64,000 bases of DNA from an uncultured Prevotellaceae bacterium (GTDB taxonomy: Bacteria; Bacteroidota; Bacteroidia; Bacteroidales; UBA3663), in contig ONNR01000016.1 of NCBI GenBank assembly GCA_900319235.1, forward strand, positions 1 to 64,000, in the 5' to 3' direction. Made by a program: the position numbers and the translations under genes. The notes beneath the pieces were generated by a model that saw only the letters and a list, made by a program, of their open reading frames with translations, had not been told where the DNA came from and did not search any database. The number at the start of each line of letters is the position of its first letter. Within the stretch, counting starts at the first letter, position 1. Below are positions 24,327 to 33,159 of the stretch, one piece after another.

Positions 24327-25775
24327 TTAGAACTCGAAGTTGACGCCAATGCCGAATACGCGGTTGGTGCGGCTGTAGGTGTCAGTCTTGGTGAGGCCTG
24401 GAGCAAGATAGTTCTGGGTCTCGACGGTGCGATCCTCGTAGAAGGTCTTCATGTAGGCGAGGTCGAGGTTGAGTTTGCTGGTGAGGCGAACGCGTGCACC
24501 GAAGCCCATGCTGTTCGAGCTGGTGACGAACGAGAGGTCGTTCATGTAAGCATCGCTCAGACCATACTGAGTGCGGCAATAGCCACCACTGACGGTCACC
24601 CACTTGTTGATTTCCCACTCTGCACCTGCGGTGATCTCCCATGTGTCATTGTCGATGAGGTCCTGCTTGTTGCCATAGACGGTGGCCTGCTTGTCGCCAT
24701 ACCAGTGGTAGCCGGCACGCAGACGAACTGCATCGATGGGGCGGTATTCAACACCAGCAGTGAGGAGCGAAGGAACATCGGAAGCAATCTTGGTGCCATC
24801 GGCGAACTGGCCGAGAGTAGCATTCGAAGCAGCGGTCTGAGAGGTGAATTCGTTCATTTCCGACTTGTTCTCAACGCGCAGACGGGTCTTGAACTCATAC
24901 TTGGCAGCCACGTTCCAATGCTCGTTGATGCGCCAATCGATGCCCAGGACGGGAGTGAATCCGATGCCGGTCTGGTCGGCATTGAGTGAAAGTTCGCTGC
25001 CTGCCACCTGCTGGTCAACGGGCTGCTGGGTCAAGGGGTTGTTGTAGTAAGCGTGGATGTCCTCTACCCAGCCATTGTAGTTGTTGCTGGCATAGACGGC
25101 ACGTGCACCAAGGAAGAGGGCGAGGTCCTCCATAGGCTTATAGGTGGCACCCACAGTGAAGCAGAAGTGATACTGGCGACCCTTGAGGTAGGAGTTCACG
25201 CTGTAACCCTGGTAGGCTTTTTGTGCCATAGCCTGAGCCTGGGTCATGGCCGTGGCCTGATCCATACCCTGGCCAATCAAGGCAGGAGCGATGGCTTTGG
25301 TGAGGCTGGTGAGCACCTCGCTGTAGATCTTGGCAGCATACATGCTCTCGAAAGTACCCAGACCATTGTCAAACTCGCACTTGCCGCCGCCACCGCCGAT
25401 GGCGAAGTTGGCATTGACGCTCCACTTCTCCCAGTTATACGAGAACTGGAAACTTGGAATGATGGGTGCGTTGGCCTCGCCGTGGAACAGGCGGGTTGCA
25501 TTTGGGTCCTTGTGGCTGTATTGCATCAGCGGGAAGGTGGTCTCGATGTCACGATCCTGCTTTGCGCTCTGGATGTTGAGGCTGAAATGGTAGCCAGGGG
25601 CAAGGAATGCAGTACCTGCGGGATTCATATAAAGGCCAGTGATGTCGATGATGGCCTCTTGGCTCAGCTGGCGAAGGTAGGCAGCATTCTGGTTGGTGTT
25701 GGTGGTAAGGCCACCTGCTAAAAGTGTGGCGCTTGGAATCAAGGCGATCAGCGCCGAAAGAATTCTCTTTTTCAT
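24327..25775 (-). CDS. FadL/OmpP1/TodX family outer-membrane channel
   Basis: A 482-aa beta-barrel of the FadL family, which moves hydrophobic molecules such as fatty acids across the outer membrane. It has a signal peptide (MKKRILSALIALIPSATLLAGG). The N-terminal hatch carries the family NPAG motif in GLYMNPAGTAFLAPG. Many amphipathic strands follow, and the protein ends in aromatic-rich VFGIGVNFEF, typical for barrel assembly. The length is normal. It is a single-gene unit with its own promoter upstream on the minus strand. Confidence 0.88.
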   Translation of the reverse strand: MKKRILSALIALIPSATLLAGGLTTNTNQNAAYLRQLSQEAIIDITGLYMNPAGTAFLAPGYHFSLNIQSAKQDRDIETTFPLMQYSHKDPNATRLFHGEANAPIIPSFQFSYNWEKWSVNANFAIGGGGGKCEFDNGLGTFESMYAAKIYSEVLTSLTKAIAPALIGQGMDQATAMTQAQAMAQKAYQGYSVNSYLKGRQYHFCFTVGATYKPMEDLALFLGARAVYASNNYNGWVEDIHAYYNNPLTQQPVDQQVAGSELSLNADQTGIGFTPVLGIDWRINEHWNVAAKYEFKTRLRVENKSEMNEFTSQTAASNATLGQFADGTKIASDVPSLLTAGVEYRPIDAVRLRAGYHWYGDKQATVYGNKQDLIDNDTWEITAGAEWEINKWVTVSGGYCRTQYGLSDAYMNDLSFVTSSNSMGFGARVRLTSKLNLDLAYMKTFYEDRTVETQNYLAPGLTKTDTYSRTNRVFGIGVNFEF

Positions 25776-25852
25776 ATTTAAATATAGTAGTTTTGGGTTT
25801 CGTTTTCGGGTTTTGCGTCCAAATTATGAACAAAATGACCTGAAAACCGCTG

Positions 25853-25884
25853 CAAAGGTATAGCATTTGGGGGAATTGACCAAC
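25853..25884 (-). promoter_or_regulatory. Candidate FadL-type gene promoter, GTTG-N20-TACCTTTG
   Basis: On the minus strand TACCTTTG (25853-25860) has GTTG (25881-25884) 20 bp upstream, one mismatch from the -33 consensus. Confidence 0.5.
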
Positions 25885-25983
25885 AAAAAACGGGAGTTTT
25901 TGCACAAAATGGCATAGTTTGGGCATTCTTTTTGCCTAAAACTGCACATTTGAGCAGATTGTGTGCATCGTTTTTTACAAAAA

Positions 25984-26015
25984 TTTGGAAAAATAGATAA
26001 TAATCGTTAACTTTG
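25984..26015 (+). promoter_or_regulatory. Cyclophilin gene promoter, TTTG-N20-TAACTTTG
   Basis: TTTG at 25984-25987 and TAACTTTG at 26008-26015, spacing 20 bp, with the ATG 19 bp later. Confidence 0.7.
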
Positions 26016-26034
26016 CGCCCAAAAACTTTAAGAT

Positions 26035-26745
26035 ATGAAAAATATTCTCCTTTTGTTGGCGTTCATCACGCTTGCTACAGTGGGTATGGCTCAAAAGAAT
26101 CAGGATGCTAAGTCGCGTGCGGAAGTGACCATTCAGACTACGCAGGGCAAGATTGTCGTGGCGCTTTCGAACGAGACGCCCTTGCATCGCGACAACTTCC
26201 TGGCTCAGGTGCGTCGCGGTTATTACGATGGCCTGCTCTTCCATCGCATCATCGCTTCGTTCATGATACAGTGCGGCGATTCGACAAGCCGCGACGTCAA
26301 GGCACAGGAGTTCACCAACGCACGTGGCGACGACCCTTACAGGATACCAGCTGAGATACGTTTCCCGCAGTTGTTCCATCGTCGCGGTGCTTTGGCAGCA
26401 GCCCGTCAGGGCGACCATATCAACCCTGAACGCAAGAGTTCGCCCTATGAATTCTACATCGTTTGGGGCAAATACTTCGGACCACGTGAGATGCAGGCCG
26501 AACAGGAAAAGGTGTTGGAACGCGAAGATTCGACACGCCATTTCACCTATCCACAGGAGGTGATCGATGCCTACGAGATCGATGGAGGCACGCCGCATCT
26601 CGACAACGAATATACGGTGTTTGGCGAGGTCATCAAGGGGCTCGATGTGGTAGGACAAATACAGGCGGCCAAGACTGATAGTCTCGACCGCCCGTTGAAG
26701 GAAATTCGCATCAAGAAGGCCTGGGTCTCCAAAGAGAGGTTATGA
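26035..26745 (+). CDS. Exported cyclophilin-type peptidyl-prolyl isomerase
   Basis: A 236-aa periplasmic foldase that catalyses cis-trans isomerisation of proline bonds. It has a signal peptide (MKNILLLLAFITLATVGMAQ). The cyclophilin active-site block LFHRIIASFMIQCGD is at about 68-82, and VFGEVIKGLDVVGQI lies near the C-terminus. Compared with minimal cyclophilins there is an insertion of about 45 residues (about 140-185, rich in charged residues). It is a single-gene unit and ends in a run of GGTTCTGA repeats that it shares with the convergent DUF4286 gene. Confidence 0.9.
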   Translation: MKNILLLLAFITLATVGMAQKNQDAKSRAEVTIQTTQGKIVVALSNETPLHRDNFLAQVRRGYYDGLLFHRIIASFMIQCGDSTSRDVKAQEFTNARGDDPYRIPAEIRFPQLFHRRGALAAARQGDHINPERKSSPYEFYIVWGKYFGPREMQAEQEKVLEREDSTRHFTYPQEVIDAYEIDGGTPHLDNEYTVFGEVIKGLDVVGQIQAAKTDSLDRPLKEIRIKKAWVSKERL

Positions 26746-26876
26746 GGGGGATCTGAGGGGTTCTGAAGGGTTCTGAAGGGTTCTGATGGGTTCTGATTGG
26801 TTGCTTCCTTTGGGGCGCGCGAGCAGAGCTCGGAGCAAGGGGTAATACCTTTCGATCTTTTCAGAACATTTCAGAA
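26746..26876. repeat. GGTTCTGA repeats between convergent genes, inverted at the far end
   Basis: GGTTCTGAAG-like 10-bp units repeat about four times at 26757-26797. TCAGAAC units in the opposite orientation repeat at 26860-26887. Together they can form a long hairpin between the two convergent genes. The inverted units run into the DUF4286 gene, where they encode its last residues. The middle contains GGTTGCTTCCTTTGG, whose relative occurs in the response-regulator gene near 42920. Confidence 0.65.
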
Positions 26877-27206
26877 CTATTCAGAACCAACAACCTTTTC
26901 CGTCACATCCTTCATCGATGTAGAGAACATCAGGACCTTTTCGCCGAACTGCTGGTGGAAATTCGATTCGAGGGTACGCCCCGTTTCGAGTTTCCACTTT
27001 TTCAGTATCTTCACATCTTCCACTTCGCACATCAGGGCATAGCCGAAGAGGTTGTCGCCCACTTCGGTGAGTAGTCTGACGAAACGCGGGTTTTGAAGCA
27101 GCCCGTCGCGGATGGCAGCGGGGACATAAACGTCGCGCATGTAGGTCAGGAACGGACTGAGGTTGTTCTCGCCCTCCACGTGGAAGGTTGTGTTGTAGAT
27201 CAGCAT
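26877..27206 (-). CDS. DUF4286 family protein
   Basis: A 109-aa soluble protein matching DUF4286, a small family with a ferredoxin-like fold of unknown function in Bacteroidetes. It starts MLIYNTTFHVE and contains YMRDVYVPAAI and LFGYALMCEVED. It lies one base downstream of tsaE on the same strand and is clearly cotranscribed. Its last codons (VVGSE) are made of the GGTTCTGA repeat that fills the adjacent intergenic space. I cannot assign a function. Confidence 0.8.
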   Translation of the reverse strand: MLIYNTTFHVEGENNLSPFLTYMRDVYVPAAIRDGLLQNPRFVRLLTEVGDNLFGYALMCEVEDVKILKKWKLETGRTLESNFHQQFGEKVLMFSTSMKDVTEKVVGSE

Positions 27207-27207
27207 C

Positions 27208-27624
27208 TTATTCCCAGGTTATGGTTCGGCTGCCATCTTCGCCCACGGTGATATTCACATGGACGGTGTCGCCGGGGAGGAGGTCCTCGACGATGTCTGG
27301 CCATTCGATGAAGCAAAGGGCCGACGACTCCATATAGTCCTCAAAACCAAGGTCCATGGCCTCCTCGACCTTCTTCAAACGGTAGCAGTCGAAGTGATAG
27401 ATGAGCTCGGCAGTAGTGGCCGAACGATACTCATTGACGATGGCAAAAGTGGGCGAATTCACTTCGTCCTCCACTCCAAGCACCAGGCAAAGTGCCTTGA
27501 TGAATGTGGTCTTGCCGGCTCCCATCTCGCCATGGAAGGCAAACACGGTGCGGTCGTCCATTGCAGCCACGAAGTCGTGGGCAGCCTGAGGCAGTGCCTC
27601 AAGATTTGGTACGTTTAATGTCAT
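27208..27624 (-). CDS. tsaE: tRNA threonylcarbamoyladenosine biosynthesis ATPase TsaE
   Basis: A 138-aa P-loop ATPase of the TsaE/YjeE family, needed with TsaB and TsaD for the t6A modification of tRNAs that read ANN codons. The Walker A motif is GEMGAGKTT at 32-40. The family segment [10 protein letters not shown] and the [17 protein letters not shown] region with the Walker B-like acid are present. It is followed one base later by the DUF4286 gene. Confidence 0.93.
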   Translation of the reverse strand: MTLNVPNLEALPQAAHDFVAAMDDRTVFAFHGEMGAGKTTFIKALCLVLGVEDEVNSPTFAIVNEYRSATTAELIYHFDCYRLKKVEEAMDLGFEDYMESSALCFIEWPDIVEDLLPGDTVHVNITVGEDGSRTITWE

Positions 27625-27635
27625 ATTTTACGGAT

Positions 27636-27778
27636 ATAATTAAGGGATATTTGGGGATATTAAAGGATATTAAGGGATATTTGGGGACGATAGTGTCACC
27701 TGTCGAAAATGGGACTCAAAAAACATACGTCCCTTAGCATCCCTTAGCATCCCTTAGAATCTCTAGGAATCCCTTAGT
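27636..27778. repeat. AAGGGATAT / CCCTTAGCAT low-complexity repeats
   Basis: The gap between yggS and tsaE starts, on the tsaE side, with TAAGGGATATTTGGGGATAT-type units (27651-27690). It ends with CCCTTAGCAT-type units in the opposite orientation (27731-27778). The two blocks are roughly inverted copies of one AAGGGAT family. Related units occur in frame in the ketosynthase genes at 35590-35640 and 37866-37912. Confidence 0.65.
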
Positions 27779-27779
27779 G

Positions 27780-28487
27780 TCAATATTCCCGATGTCCGAA
27801 GATCGAGGTCCCGATGCGGACCATGTTCGAGCCTTCCTCGATGGCAACCTTATAGTCGTCGCTCATGCCGAACGAGAGGATGTTGAACTGTTCGGACGAG
27901 ATGCCCTGCTTGTTCAAAGGTCCATCGAGCAGAGCTTGATGACAAGCCTTGATCTGACGAAACTCCCTGCGCCATTGGTCGGCATCATCGACAAACGAGG
28001 CCATACCCATCACGCCGCGCAAACGCACGTGGGGCCAACGCTCGCTGACGTTGACGCTTTCGAGCAGCGACAGGACTTCGTCGGGAGTGAAGCCCGACTT
28101 CGTCTCTTCCTGTGCTACATGCAGTTGCAGCAGCACGTCGATGCACGTATTGCCGAACCTTGCCATGCGCTCACTTTCGAAACGCACAGCCTGGCGCTCC
28201 ACCTCATCGAGCAGACGCTCTGAGTCGATCGATTGGATAAGGCTCACGTAGGGGGCGATGTACTTCACCTTGTTGGTCTGCAAATGTCCGATGAAGTGCC
28301 ACTCGATGTCGTTGGGCAAAGCAGCAACCTTGACCTTGAACTCGTTCTCACGACTTTCGCCGAAGATGCGCTGTCCGGCATCGTATGCCTCCTGCAAAGC
28401 TTCGACAGGGTGGAACTTGCTCACGGCCACCAGCGTCACGCCCTCAGGGATGGTGGCGCGTACATTTGTCAGATTCTCCTTGACCAT
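27780..28487 (-). CDS. YggS/PLPBP family pyridoxal-phosphate homeostasis protein
   Basis: A 235-aa PLP-binding protein of the YggS/PROSC family, with a single TIM barrel and no known enzymatic activity. It buffers free pyridoxal phosphate. The PLP lysine is K24 in LVAVSKFHP. The family motif EWHFIGHLQTNKVKYI and the C-terminal LSFGMSDDYKVAIEEGSNMVRIGTSIFG that binds the phosphate are both present. It lies 28 bp downstream of the DUF4494 gene. Confidence 0.93.
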   Translation of the reverse strand: MVKENLTNVRATIPEGVTLVAVSKFHPVEALQEAYDAGQRIFGESRENEFKVKVAALPNDIEWHFIGHLQTNKVKYIAPYVSLIQSIDSERLLDEVERQAVRFESERMARFGNTCIDVLLQLHVAQEETKSGFTPDEVLSLLESVNVSERWPHVRLRGVMGMASFVDDADQWRREFRQIKACHQALLDGPLNKQGISSEQFNILSFGMSDDYKVAIEEGSNMVRIGTSIFGHREY

Positions 28488-28515
28488 GGATTATTGTATA
28501 GAGGGGGTCTTTTGT

Positions 28516-28971
28516 TTATTGTTGTTCTTTCACCTCCTTCACCTCGAGGCCATAGACGTCCATGAGGGTGGTCTCGGCGATGGTGTTGATCTCCCAGTCG
28601 CTCATCGTGCCCTTCATGCCGTCGTTGAGGTTCTTCACAGCCTCTTGGAACGAACGAGCCTGCACGAGCATGGTGCTGGCCGACTTCTTCTCGAGGCCCG
28701 ACTTCTCGTCGAGGGTGATGAACATCACCTTGCAGCGATACCACTTGTCGCCATCGGGATCCTGGAAGAGTTCAGAGATGCGTGCCTTCTTCACGGCAGT
28801 CACCTCAAACTCGCCACTGATGAATGGGGTCATTTCCTCGATGATGCGGGCTTCGGCGTCGGTGAAGGTCATTGCATCGACGAGGTATGCCTCGGTTACT
28901 TTCTTCTGTGTTCCGGTTTCGAGTGTCTTCTCATATTTTACCTTGCACTCAAACCAATTGTTCATTGCCAT
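28516..28971 (-). CDS. DUF4494 family protein
   Basis: A 151-aa soluble protein matching DUF4494, a conserved Bacteroidetes family of unknown function. The N-terminus NNWFECKVKYEKT and the later WYRCKVMFITLDEKSGLEKK suggest two related beta-rich halves. It lies between engB and yggS on the same strand, 26 bp after the engB stop. It is small and likely cytoplasmic, with no signal peptide. Confidence 0.8.
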   Translation of the reverse strand: MAMNNWFECKVKYEKTLETGTQKKVTEAYLVDAMTFTDAEARIIEEMTPFISGEFEVTAVKKARISELFQDPDGDKWYRCKVMFITLDEKSGLEKKSASTMLVQARSFQEAVKNLNDGMKGTMSDWEINTIAETTLMDVYGLEVKEVKEQQ

Positions 28972-28982
28972 ATCTTAAAAGA

Positions 28983-29025
28983 ATTAATTGTTAATTGTTA
29001 ACTGTTAATTTTTAATTGTTTATTA
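28983..29025. repeat. AT-rich dispersed repeat overlapping the end of engB
   Basis: TTAATTGTTAACTGTTAATT-type units fill the 26-bp gap and run into engB. The TAA stop (28998-29000) and the last codons, giving QLKINS, are made of the repeat. Confidence 0.6.
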
Positions 29026-29606
29026 ACACTCTCAATATAGTCGAGCAGTTCGTCGCGGCCCGTTCCCTTTTCGGCGCTAGTGGCAAAGATGGGGGGCAGT
29101 TCCTCCCAATCCTGCATCAGACGTTCCTTGTAAGCCTTGAGGTTCATGGCCCACTGTCGCTGGCTCAGTTTGTCAAGTTTGGTGAAGACGATGGCGAAGG
29201 GGATGCCGTTTTCGGCAAGCATCGCCATGAATTCCAGGTCGATCTTCTGCGGCTCGTGTCGGCTGTCGATGAGGAGCATGAGGCAGGTGAGCTGCTGTCG
29301 GCCCATGATGTAGCCGTTGATGAGGCGGTTGAGTTTCTCCAGTCCCGTCTTTCCGATGCGGGCATAGCCATAGCCCGGCAGATCCACGATGTACCACTCG
29401 TCGTTGATGTTGAAGTGGTTGATGAGCAGCGTCTTGCCCGGCTTCGACGAAGTTTTTGCCAAACCCTTGCGCTGGGTCAGCATGTTGATGAGGCTTGACT
29501 TGCCCACATTCGAGCGGCCTATGAAGGCATACTCCGGCAATTTCGTGTCGGGACACTTGCGCCAATCGGTGTTGCTGATGACGTATTCAGCCTTCTTGAT
29601 GTCCAT
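28998..29606 (-). CDS. engB: Ribosome-biogenesis GTPase EngB (YihA/YsxC)
   Basis: A 202-aa essential GTPase involved in assembly of the 50S subunit. G1 is GRSNVGKSS at 30-38, G3 is DLPGYGYAR, and G4 is TKLDK. The [12 protein letters not shown] region is G5. The length is standard. I chose the start at 29606 ([11 protein letters not shown]), which fits the family N-terminus and sits downstream of a well-formed promoter; a longer frame to 29669 would cross that promoter. Confidence 0.93.
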   Translation of the reverse strand: MDIKKAEYVISNTDWRKCPDTKLPEYAFIGRSNVGKSSLINMLTQRKGLAKTSSKPGKTLLINHFNINDEWYIVDLPGYGYARIGKTGLEKLNRLINGYIMGRQQLTCLMLLIDSRHEPQKIDLEFMAMLAENGIPFAIVFTKLDKLSQRQWAMNLKAYKERLMQDWEELPPIFATSAEKGTGRDELLDYIESVNKQLKINS

Positions 29607-29638
29607 AAATATACTATTAAAATGTAATTTCGCGGGCG

Positions 29639-29670
29639 CAAAGATAAGACAAATTTTCCGAATACCCAAA
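29639..29670 (-). promoter_or_regulatory. engB promoter, TTTG-N20-TATCTTTG
   Basis: On the minus strand TTTG (29667-29670) and TATCTTTG (29639-29646) are 20 bp apart. It drives engB and probably the DUF4494-yggS genes. Confidence 0.7.
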
Positions 29671-29695
29671 TTTTTCCCCCTTTTTTTGCGTTTTG

Positions 29696-29727
29696 TTTGG
29701 CAGGTACAAAAATTTTTTCTATCTTTG
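29696..29727 (+). promoter_or_regulatory. yidC promoter, TTTG-N20-TATCTTTG
   Basis: TTTG at 29696-29699 and TATCTTTG at 29720-29727, 20-bp spacing, back to back with the engB promoter. Confidence 0.75.
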
Positions 29728-29767
29728 CCCGCGTTTTTTATAAGATCGCGAATATTTAAAAATAAGT

Positions 29768-31735
29768 ATGAATAAAAACACCGTAATTGGAACTCTTCTG
29801 ATGTGTGCCCTGTTGTTCGGGTACATGTATGTCAGTCAACCCACGCCCGAGCAGATTGAGGCAGCACGTCGCTACAACGACTCCATCGCCCGTGCCAATG
29901 CCGAAGCAGCCGTCAAGGAGGTTGCCGAAGCAGCCGTTGCCGACACGATCCTCGGCGAAGAGGCTACTGTGCAGGACAGTGCGCAAATCGCTTTGCTCGA
30001 CAGCCTTAACAATGTGAAACTCCTTCAGACCTACGGAACCCTTGCCGAACGCACCCAGGGTACCGAGCAGAAGGTCGTCCTTCAGAACAATGTCCTTCGT
30101 CTGACCATCTCTACCAAGGGCGGACAGATCGAGGAGGCCGTGCTCAAGCAGTACGACGACTATCAGGGCGACACCCTCGTGGTTTTCACCGAAAAGAACA
30201 ACGATCTCTATTATACACTCAACACCCCCAAGGGTTCGTTCAACACCGACAAGTTCTATTTCGAACCCGTCAACGTCACCGACACCACGGCTACTCTTCG
30301 CCTTCGTGCCTCCGATGGTGCTGAGTTTAACTTCGTCTATGCCCTCACTGGACCCGACAGCTATCTGGTCAACTACAGCATCGAGACCAAGAACATCGAG
30401 GACATGATCAACGACCGCACCGTGCTGATGAACTGGCGCCAGTCGCTGCCCCGCACCGAGCTTGGTCGTGACTTCGAAGGTCGCTATTCGCAGATGTACT
30501 ACAAGTATTCGGGCCATTCCACCGAGGACCTTTCGAGCAGTTCACGCGACGATGAGACCCTCGATGGCCGTATGAGCTGGGTATCTTTCCAGAACCAGTT
30601 CTTCTCCACCATGTTCATCACCAACGACCTCTTCACTGCAGGTCGTCTCACCAGCGAACCCGTCAAGGAGGAGGAAGACCCCAACGTCATCAAGCGCTAT
30701 GCTGCCGAGAACCTTGAGTTCGAACTCGACACCAAGGCTGCCTCGCAGACCATCCCGATGTGCTTCTACATCGGCCCGAAGGACTACTGGATGCTCGACG
30801 ACATGAACGACCTGGCTGCCAGCTTCATCGGCAAGCAGAACGAGGACCTCGACCTCGAGGATTCGTTCTACCTCGGCTGGCGTTTCATCGTCCATTACAT
30901 CAACTCGTGGGTCATCATCCCGTTGTTCCACTTCATGGACAAGTTCATCTCGTCCTACGGCATCATCATCCTTTTGATGACCCTCTTCATCAAGCTCATC
31001 ACCTTGCCGATGACCTACAAGTCGTACAAATCGACGGCTCGTATGCGTATCGCCAACCAGATGCCCGAAGTGCAGGCCCTCAACGAGAAGTACCCCGACC
31101 AGGCCGATGCCATGCAGAAGCAGCAGGAGATGATGGCACTCTACAGCAAGATGGGAGTGAGCCCCACGGGCGGCTGTCTGCCTATGCTCATCCAGTGGCC
31201 TGTGCTTATCGCACTCTTCTACTTCTTCCCGACGTCCATCGAGCTGCGTCACCAGCCCTTCCTTTGGGCCGACGACCTTTCGACCTACGATGCCTTCCTC
31301 ACTTGGGACACCAACATCCCGATCTTCGGCAACCACCTGTCGCTCTTCTGCCTCCTTATGACCGCTGTCAACATCGTTTACACCTGGATCATGCAGAAGC
31401 AGACTCCTTCGAGCCAGGCCATGCCCGGAATGAAGTGGATGATGTACCTCATGCCGCTGATGTTCCTCTTCTTCCTCAACAACTATTCGGCAGGCCTTTC
31501 CTACTACTACTTCCTTTCGACCCTCTTCGGCATCATCATCACCTACGGCATCCGTTGGTCGATGAACGAGGACAAGATCCTTGCCGAGATGAAGGAGAAC
31601 CTCAAGAACCCCAAGAAGGCAAAGCCCGGTAAGAAGGCCTCCGGTTGGGTGGCTCGTCTGCAGGAGATTCAGCGCGAACAGGAGCGTCAGATGAAGAAGC
31701 AGCGCGAAGAGCAGCAGCGTAAGCTCCGTCGCTGA
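29768..31735 (+). CDS. yidC: Membrane protein insertase YidC
   Basis: A 655-aa inner-membrane insertase and chaperone. An N-terminal anchor ([16 protein letters not shown]) is followed by a linker with Ala- and Glu-rich sequence and the large periplasmic domain typical of Gram-negative YidC. The C-terminal Oxa1 core has five transmembrane segments, beginning at [23 protein letters not shown]. It includes the conserved [18 protein letters not shown] region and ends in a basic tail ([13 protein letters not shown]) that can contact the ribosome. It is a single-gene unit with its own promoter. Confidence 0.95.
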   Translation: MNKNTVIGTLLMCALLFGYMYVSQPTPEQIEAARRYNDSIARANAEAAVKEVAEAAVADTILGEEATVQDSAQIALLDSLNNVKLLQTYGTLAERTQGTEQKVVLQNNVLRLTISTKGGQIEEAVLKQYDDYQGDTLVVFTEKNNDLYYTLNTPKGSFNTDKFYFEPVNVTDTTATLRLRASDGAEFNFVYALTGPDSYLVNYSIETKNIEDMINDRTVLMNWRQSLPRTELGRDFEGRYSQMYYKYSGHSTEDLSSSSRDDETLDGRMSWVSFQNQFFSTMFITNDLFTAGRLTSEPVKEEEDPNVIKRYAAENLEFELDTKAASQTIPMCFYIGPKDYWMLDDMNDLAASFIGKQNEDLDLEDSFYLGWRFIVHYINSWVIIPLFHFMDKFISSYGIIILLMTLFIKLITLPMTYKSYKSTARMRIANQMPEVQALNEKYPDQADAMQKQQEMMALYSKMGVSPTGGCLPMLIQWPVLIALFYFFPTSIELRHQPFLWADDLSTYDAFLTWDTNIPIFGNHLSLFCLLMTAVNIVYTWIMQKQTPSSQAMPGMKWMMYLMPLMFLFFLNNYSAGLSYYYFLSTLFGIIITYGIRWSMNEDKILAEMKENLKNPKKAKPGKKASGWVARLQEIQREQERQMKKQREEQQRKLRR

Positions 31736-31780
31736 TCGGAACTGTTCCGAAATAGCAATTTCCTCATTAGATTTCCTTAT

Positions 31781-31817
31781 TGGACCGTTTCAGACGCTCA
31801 ACGTCAGGAGCGGTCCA
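31781..31817 (+). terminator. Hairpin after yidC
   Basis: TGGACCG at 31781-31787 pairs with CGGTCCA at 31811-31817. No long T run follows, so it is a weak terminator candidate. Confidence 0.4.
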
Positions 31818-31831
31818 GTATTTGGTTTCAA

Positions 31832-31886
31832 ACCCCTCTTAACCCTTCTTAACCCCTCTTAACCCCTCTTAACCCCTCGAACCCCT
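31832..31886. repeat. TTAACCCCTC tandem repeat before the methyltransferase gene
   Basis: CCCCTCTTAA-type 10-bp units repeat about five times, ending 4 bp before the ATG at 31891. There is no room for a normal ribosome binding site other than the repeat itself, so the repeat forms the leader of the gene. Confidence 0.7.
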
Positions 31887-31890
31887 TCCC

Positions 31891-33006
31891 ATGCATCTTT
31901 CACTCGCCCTTCAGGAAGCCTACACCCGTGAGCACCTCTCTGCACGCCAGGCACAACGCCAGGCGCAGTTCATCGCGTGGGGCCCTATGGTGTTCCAGGT
32001 TAGTCGTCTGATGATCAAGTTCGGCATCCTCGACTTGCTGCGCGACAACATCGACGGCCTGACGCAAGCCGAAATCGTGAAAGCCACGGGCCTTTCCGAC
32101 TATGCCGTGAAGGTGCTTCTCGAGGCATCGCTCTCCATCGGCACCGTGCTTGTCGATTCCGACACCGACCGCTTCACCATTTCCAAGACGGGCTATTTCC
32201 TGCTCACCGACGCCTCCACGCGTGCCAACCTCGACTTCAATCACGATGTCAACTACGAGGGTTTGTTCCGGCTCGAAGAGTCGTTGCGCGAAGGTCGTCC
32301 TGCGGGTTTGGAGCATTTCGGCCCTTGGCCCACGGTCTATGAAGGGTTGTCCGAGCTGCCTCCTCAGGTGCAGCGCAGTTGGTTCGGCTTCGACCATTTC
32401 TATAGCGACGGCTCGTTCCCGCAGGCGCTTCGCATCGTCCTCGACGAGATGCAGCCCCGCACCTTGCTCGACGTGGGCGGTAACACCGGACGTTGGGCGT
32501 TGCAGTGTGTGGCTCATTCGCCCTCGATCGAAGTCACCATCGTCGATCTGCCCCAGCAGTTGGCGATGATGCGCACGCAGACCCAGGGCCTCCCGGGAGC
32601 CGATCGCATCCATGGCTATGGCATGAACCTGCTCGACCCCAAGGCCGACTTCCCCACCGATCGCCACTACGACGTCATCTGGATGTCGCAGTTCCTCGAC
32701 TGTTTCAGCCCCGAGCAGATCGTCTCCATCCTCAGTCGTGCCGCACGCATCATGGATGCCGACAGCCGCCTTTGCATCATGGAGACGCTGTGGGACCGTC
32801 AGAAGTACGAGACCGCGGCCCTCTGTCTCACCATGACGAGTGTCTATTTCGCCGACATCGCCAATGGCAACAGCAAGATGTATCACACCGACGACCTCCG
32901 CGCTTGTGTCGAGCAGGCTGGCTTGCAGGTCGAGACCATCCACGACAATCTTGGCCTCGGACATTCCATCATGGTTTGCCGGGTTTTATCTCATCACGAA
33001 TTATAG
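31891..33006 (+). CDS. SAM-dependent O-methyltransferase-like protein
   Basis: A 371-aa methyltransferase with an N-terminal winged-helix dimerisation domain (LMIKFGILDLLRDNIDGLTQAEIVKATGLSD region split over about 30-75). The class I Rossmann domain has LLDVGGNTG at about 193-201, then VDLPQQL. This resembles the O-methyltransferase_2 fold. As first gene of the aryl-polyene-like locus it may methylate a hydroxyl group of the aryl head or a related acid. It starts right after a CCCCTCTTAA repeat. Alternative: methylation of an unrelated small molecule. Confidence 0.75.
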   Translation: MHLSLALQEAYTREHLSARQAQRQAQFIAWGPMVFQVSRLMIKFGILDLLRDNIDGLTQAEIVKATGLSDYAVKVLLEASLSIGTVLVDSDTDRFTISKTGYFLLTDASTRANLDFNHDVNYEGLFRLEESLREGRPAGLEHFGPWPTVYEGLSELPPQVQRSWFGFDHFYSDGSFPQALRIVLDEMQPRTLLDVGGNTGRWALQCVAHSPSIEVTIVDLPQQLAMMRTQTQGLPGADRIHGYGMNLLDPKADFPTDRHYDVIWMSQFLDCFSPEQIVSILSRAARIMDADSRLCIMETLWDRQKYETAALCLTMTSVYFADIANGNSKMYHTDDLRACVEQAGLQVETIHDNLGLGHSIMVCRVLSHHEL

Positions 33007-33159
33007 AATTAAAGAACGCTACGGATTCATCAGATTAACCAGATTATCCGCATGTCCCAACTAAATAAAAATCCGCTAAATCCGTTAAATCCGTAGAGCA
33101 ATAAAAAATTCTCAAATTCTCTAATTCTTGATAAATAAAAAAAACAATAATTCTTGACG
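33007..33159. other. AT-rich gap with AAATCCG repeats
   Basis: A 153-bp gap between methyltransferase and acyltransferase genes. It holds three AAATCCG(C/T)T units at about 33070-33095 and a related GGATT inverted copy near 33024. I see no gene or clear promoter. Confidence 0.4.
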
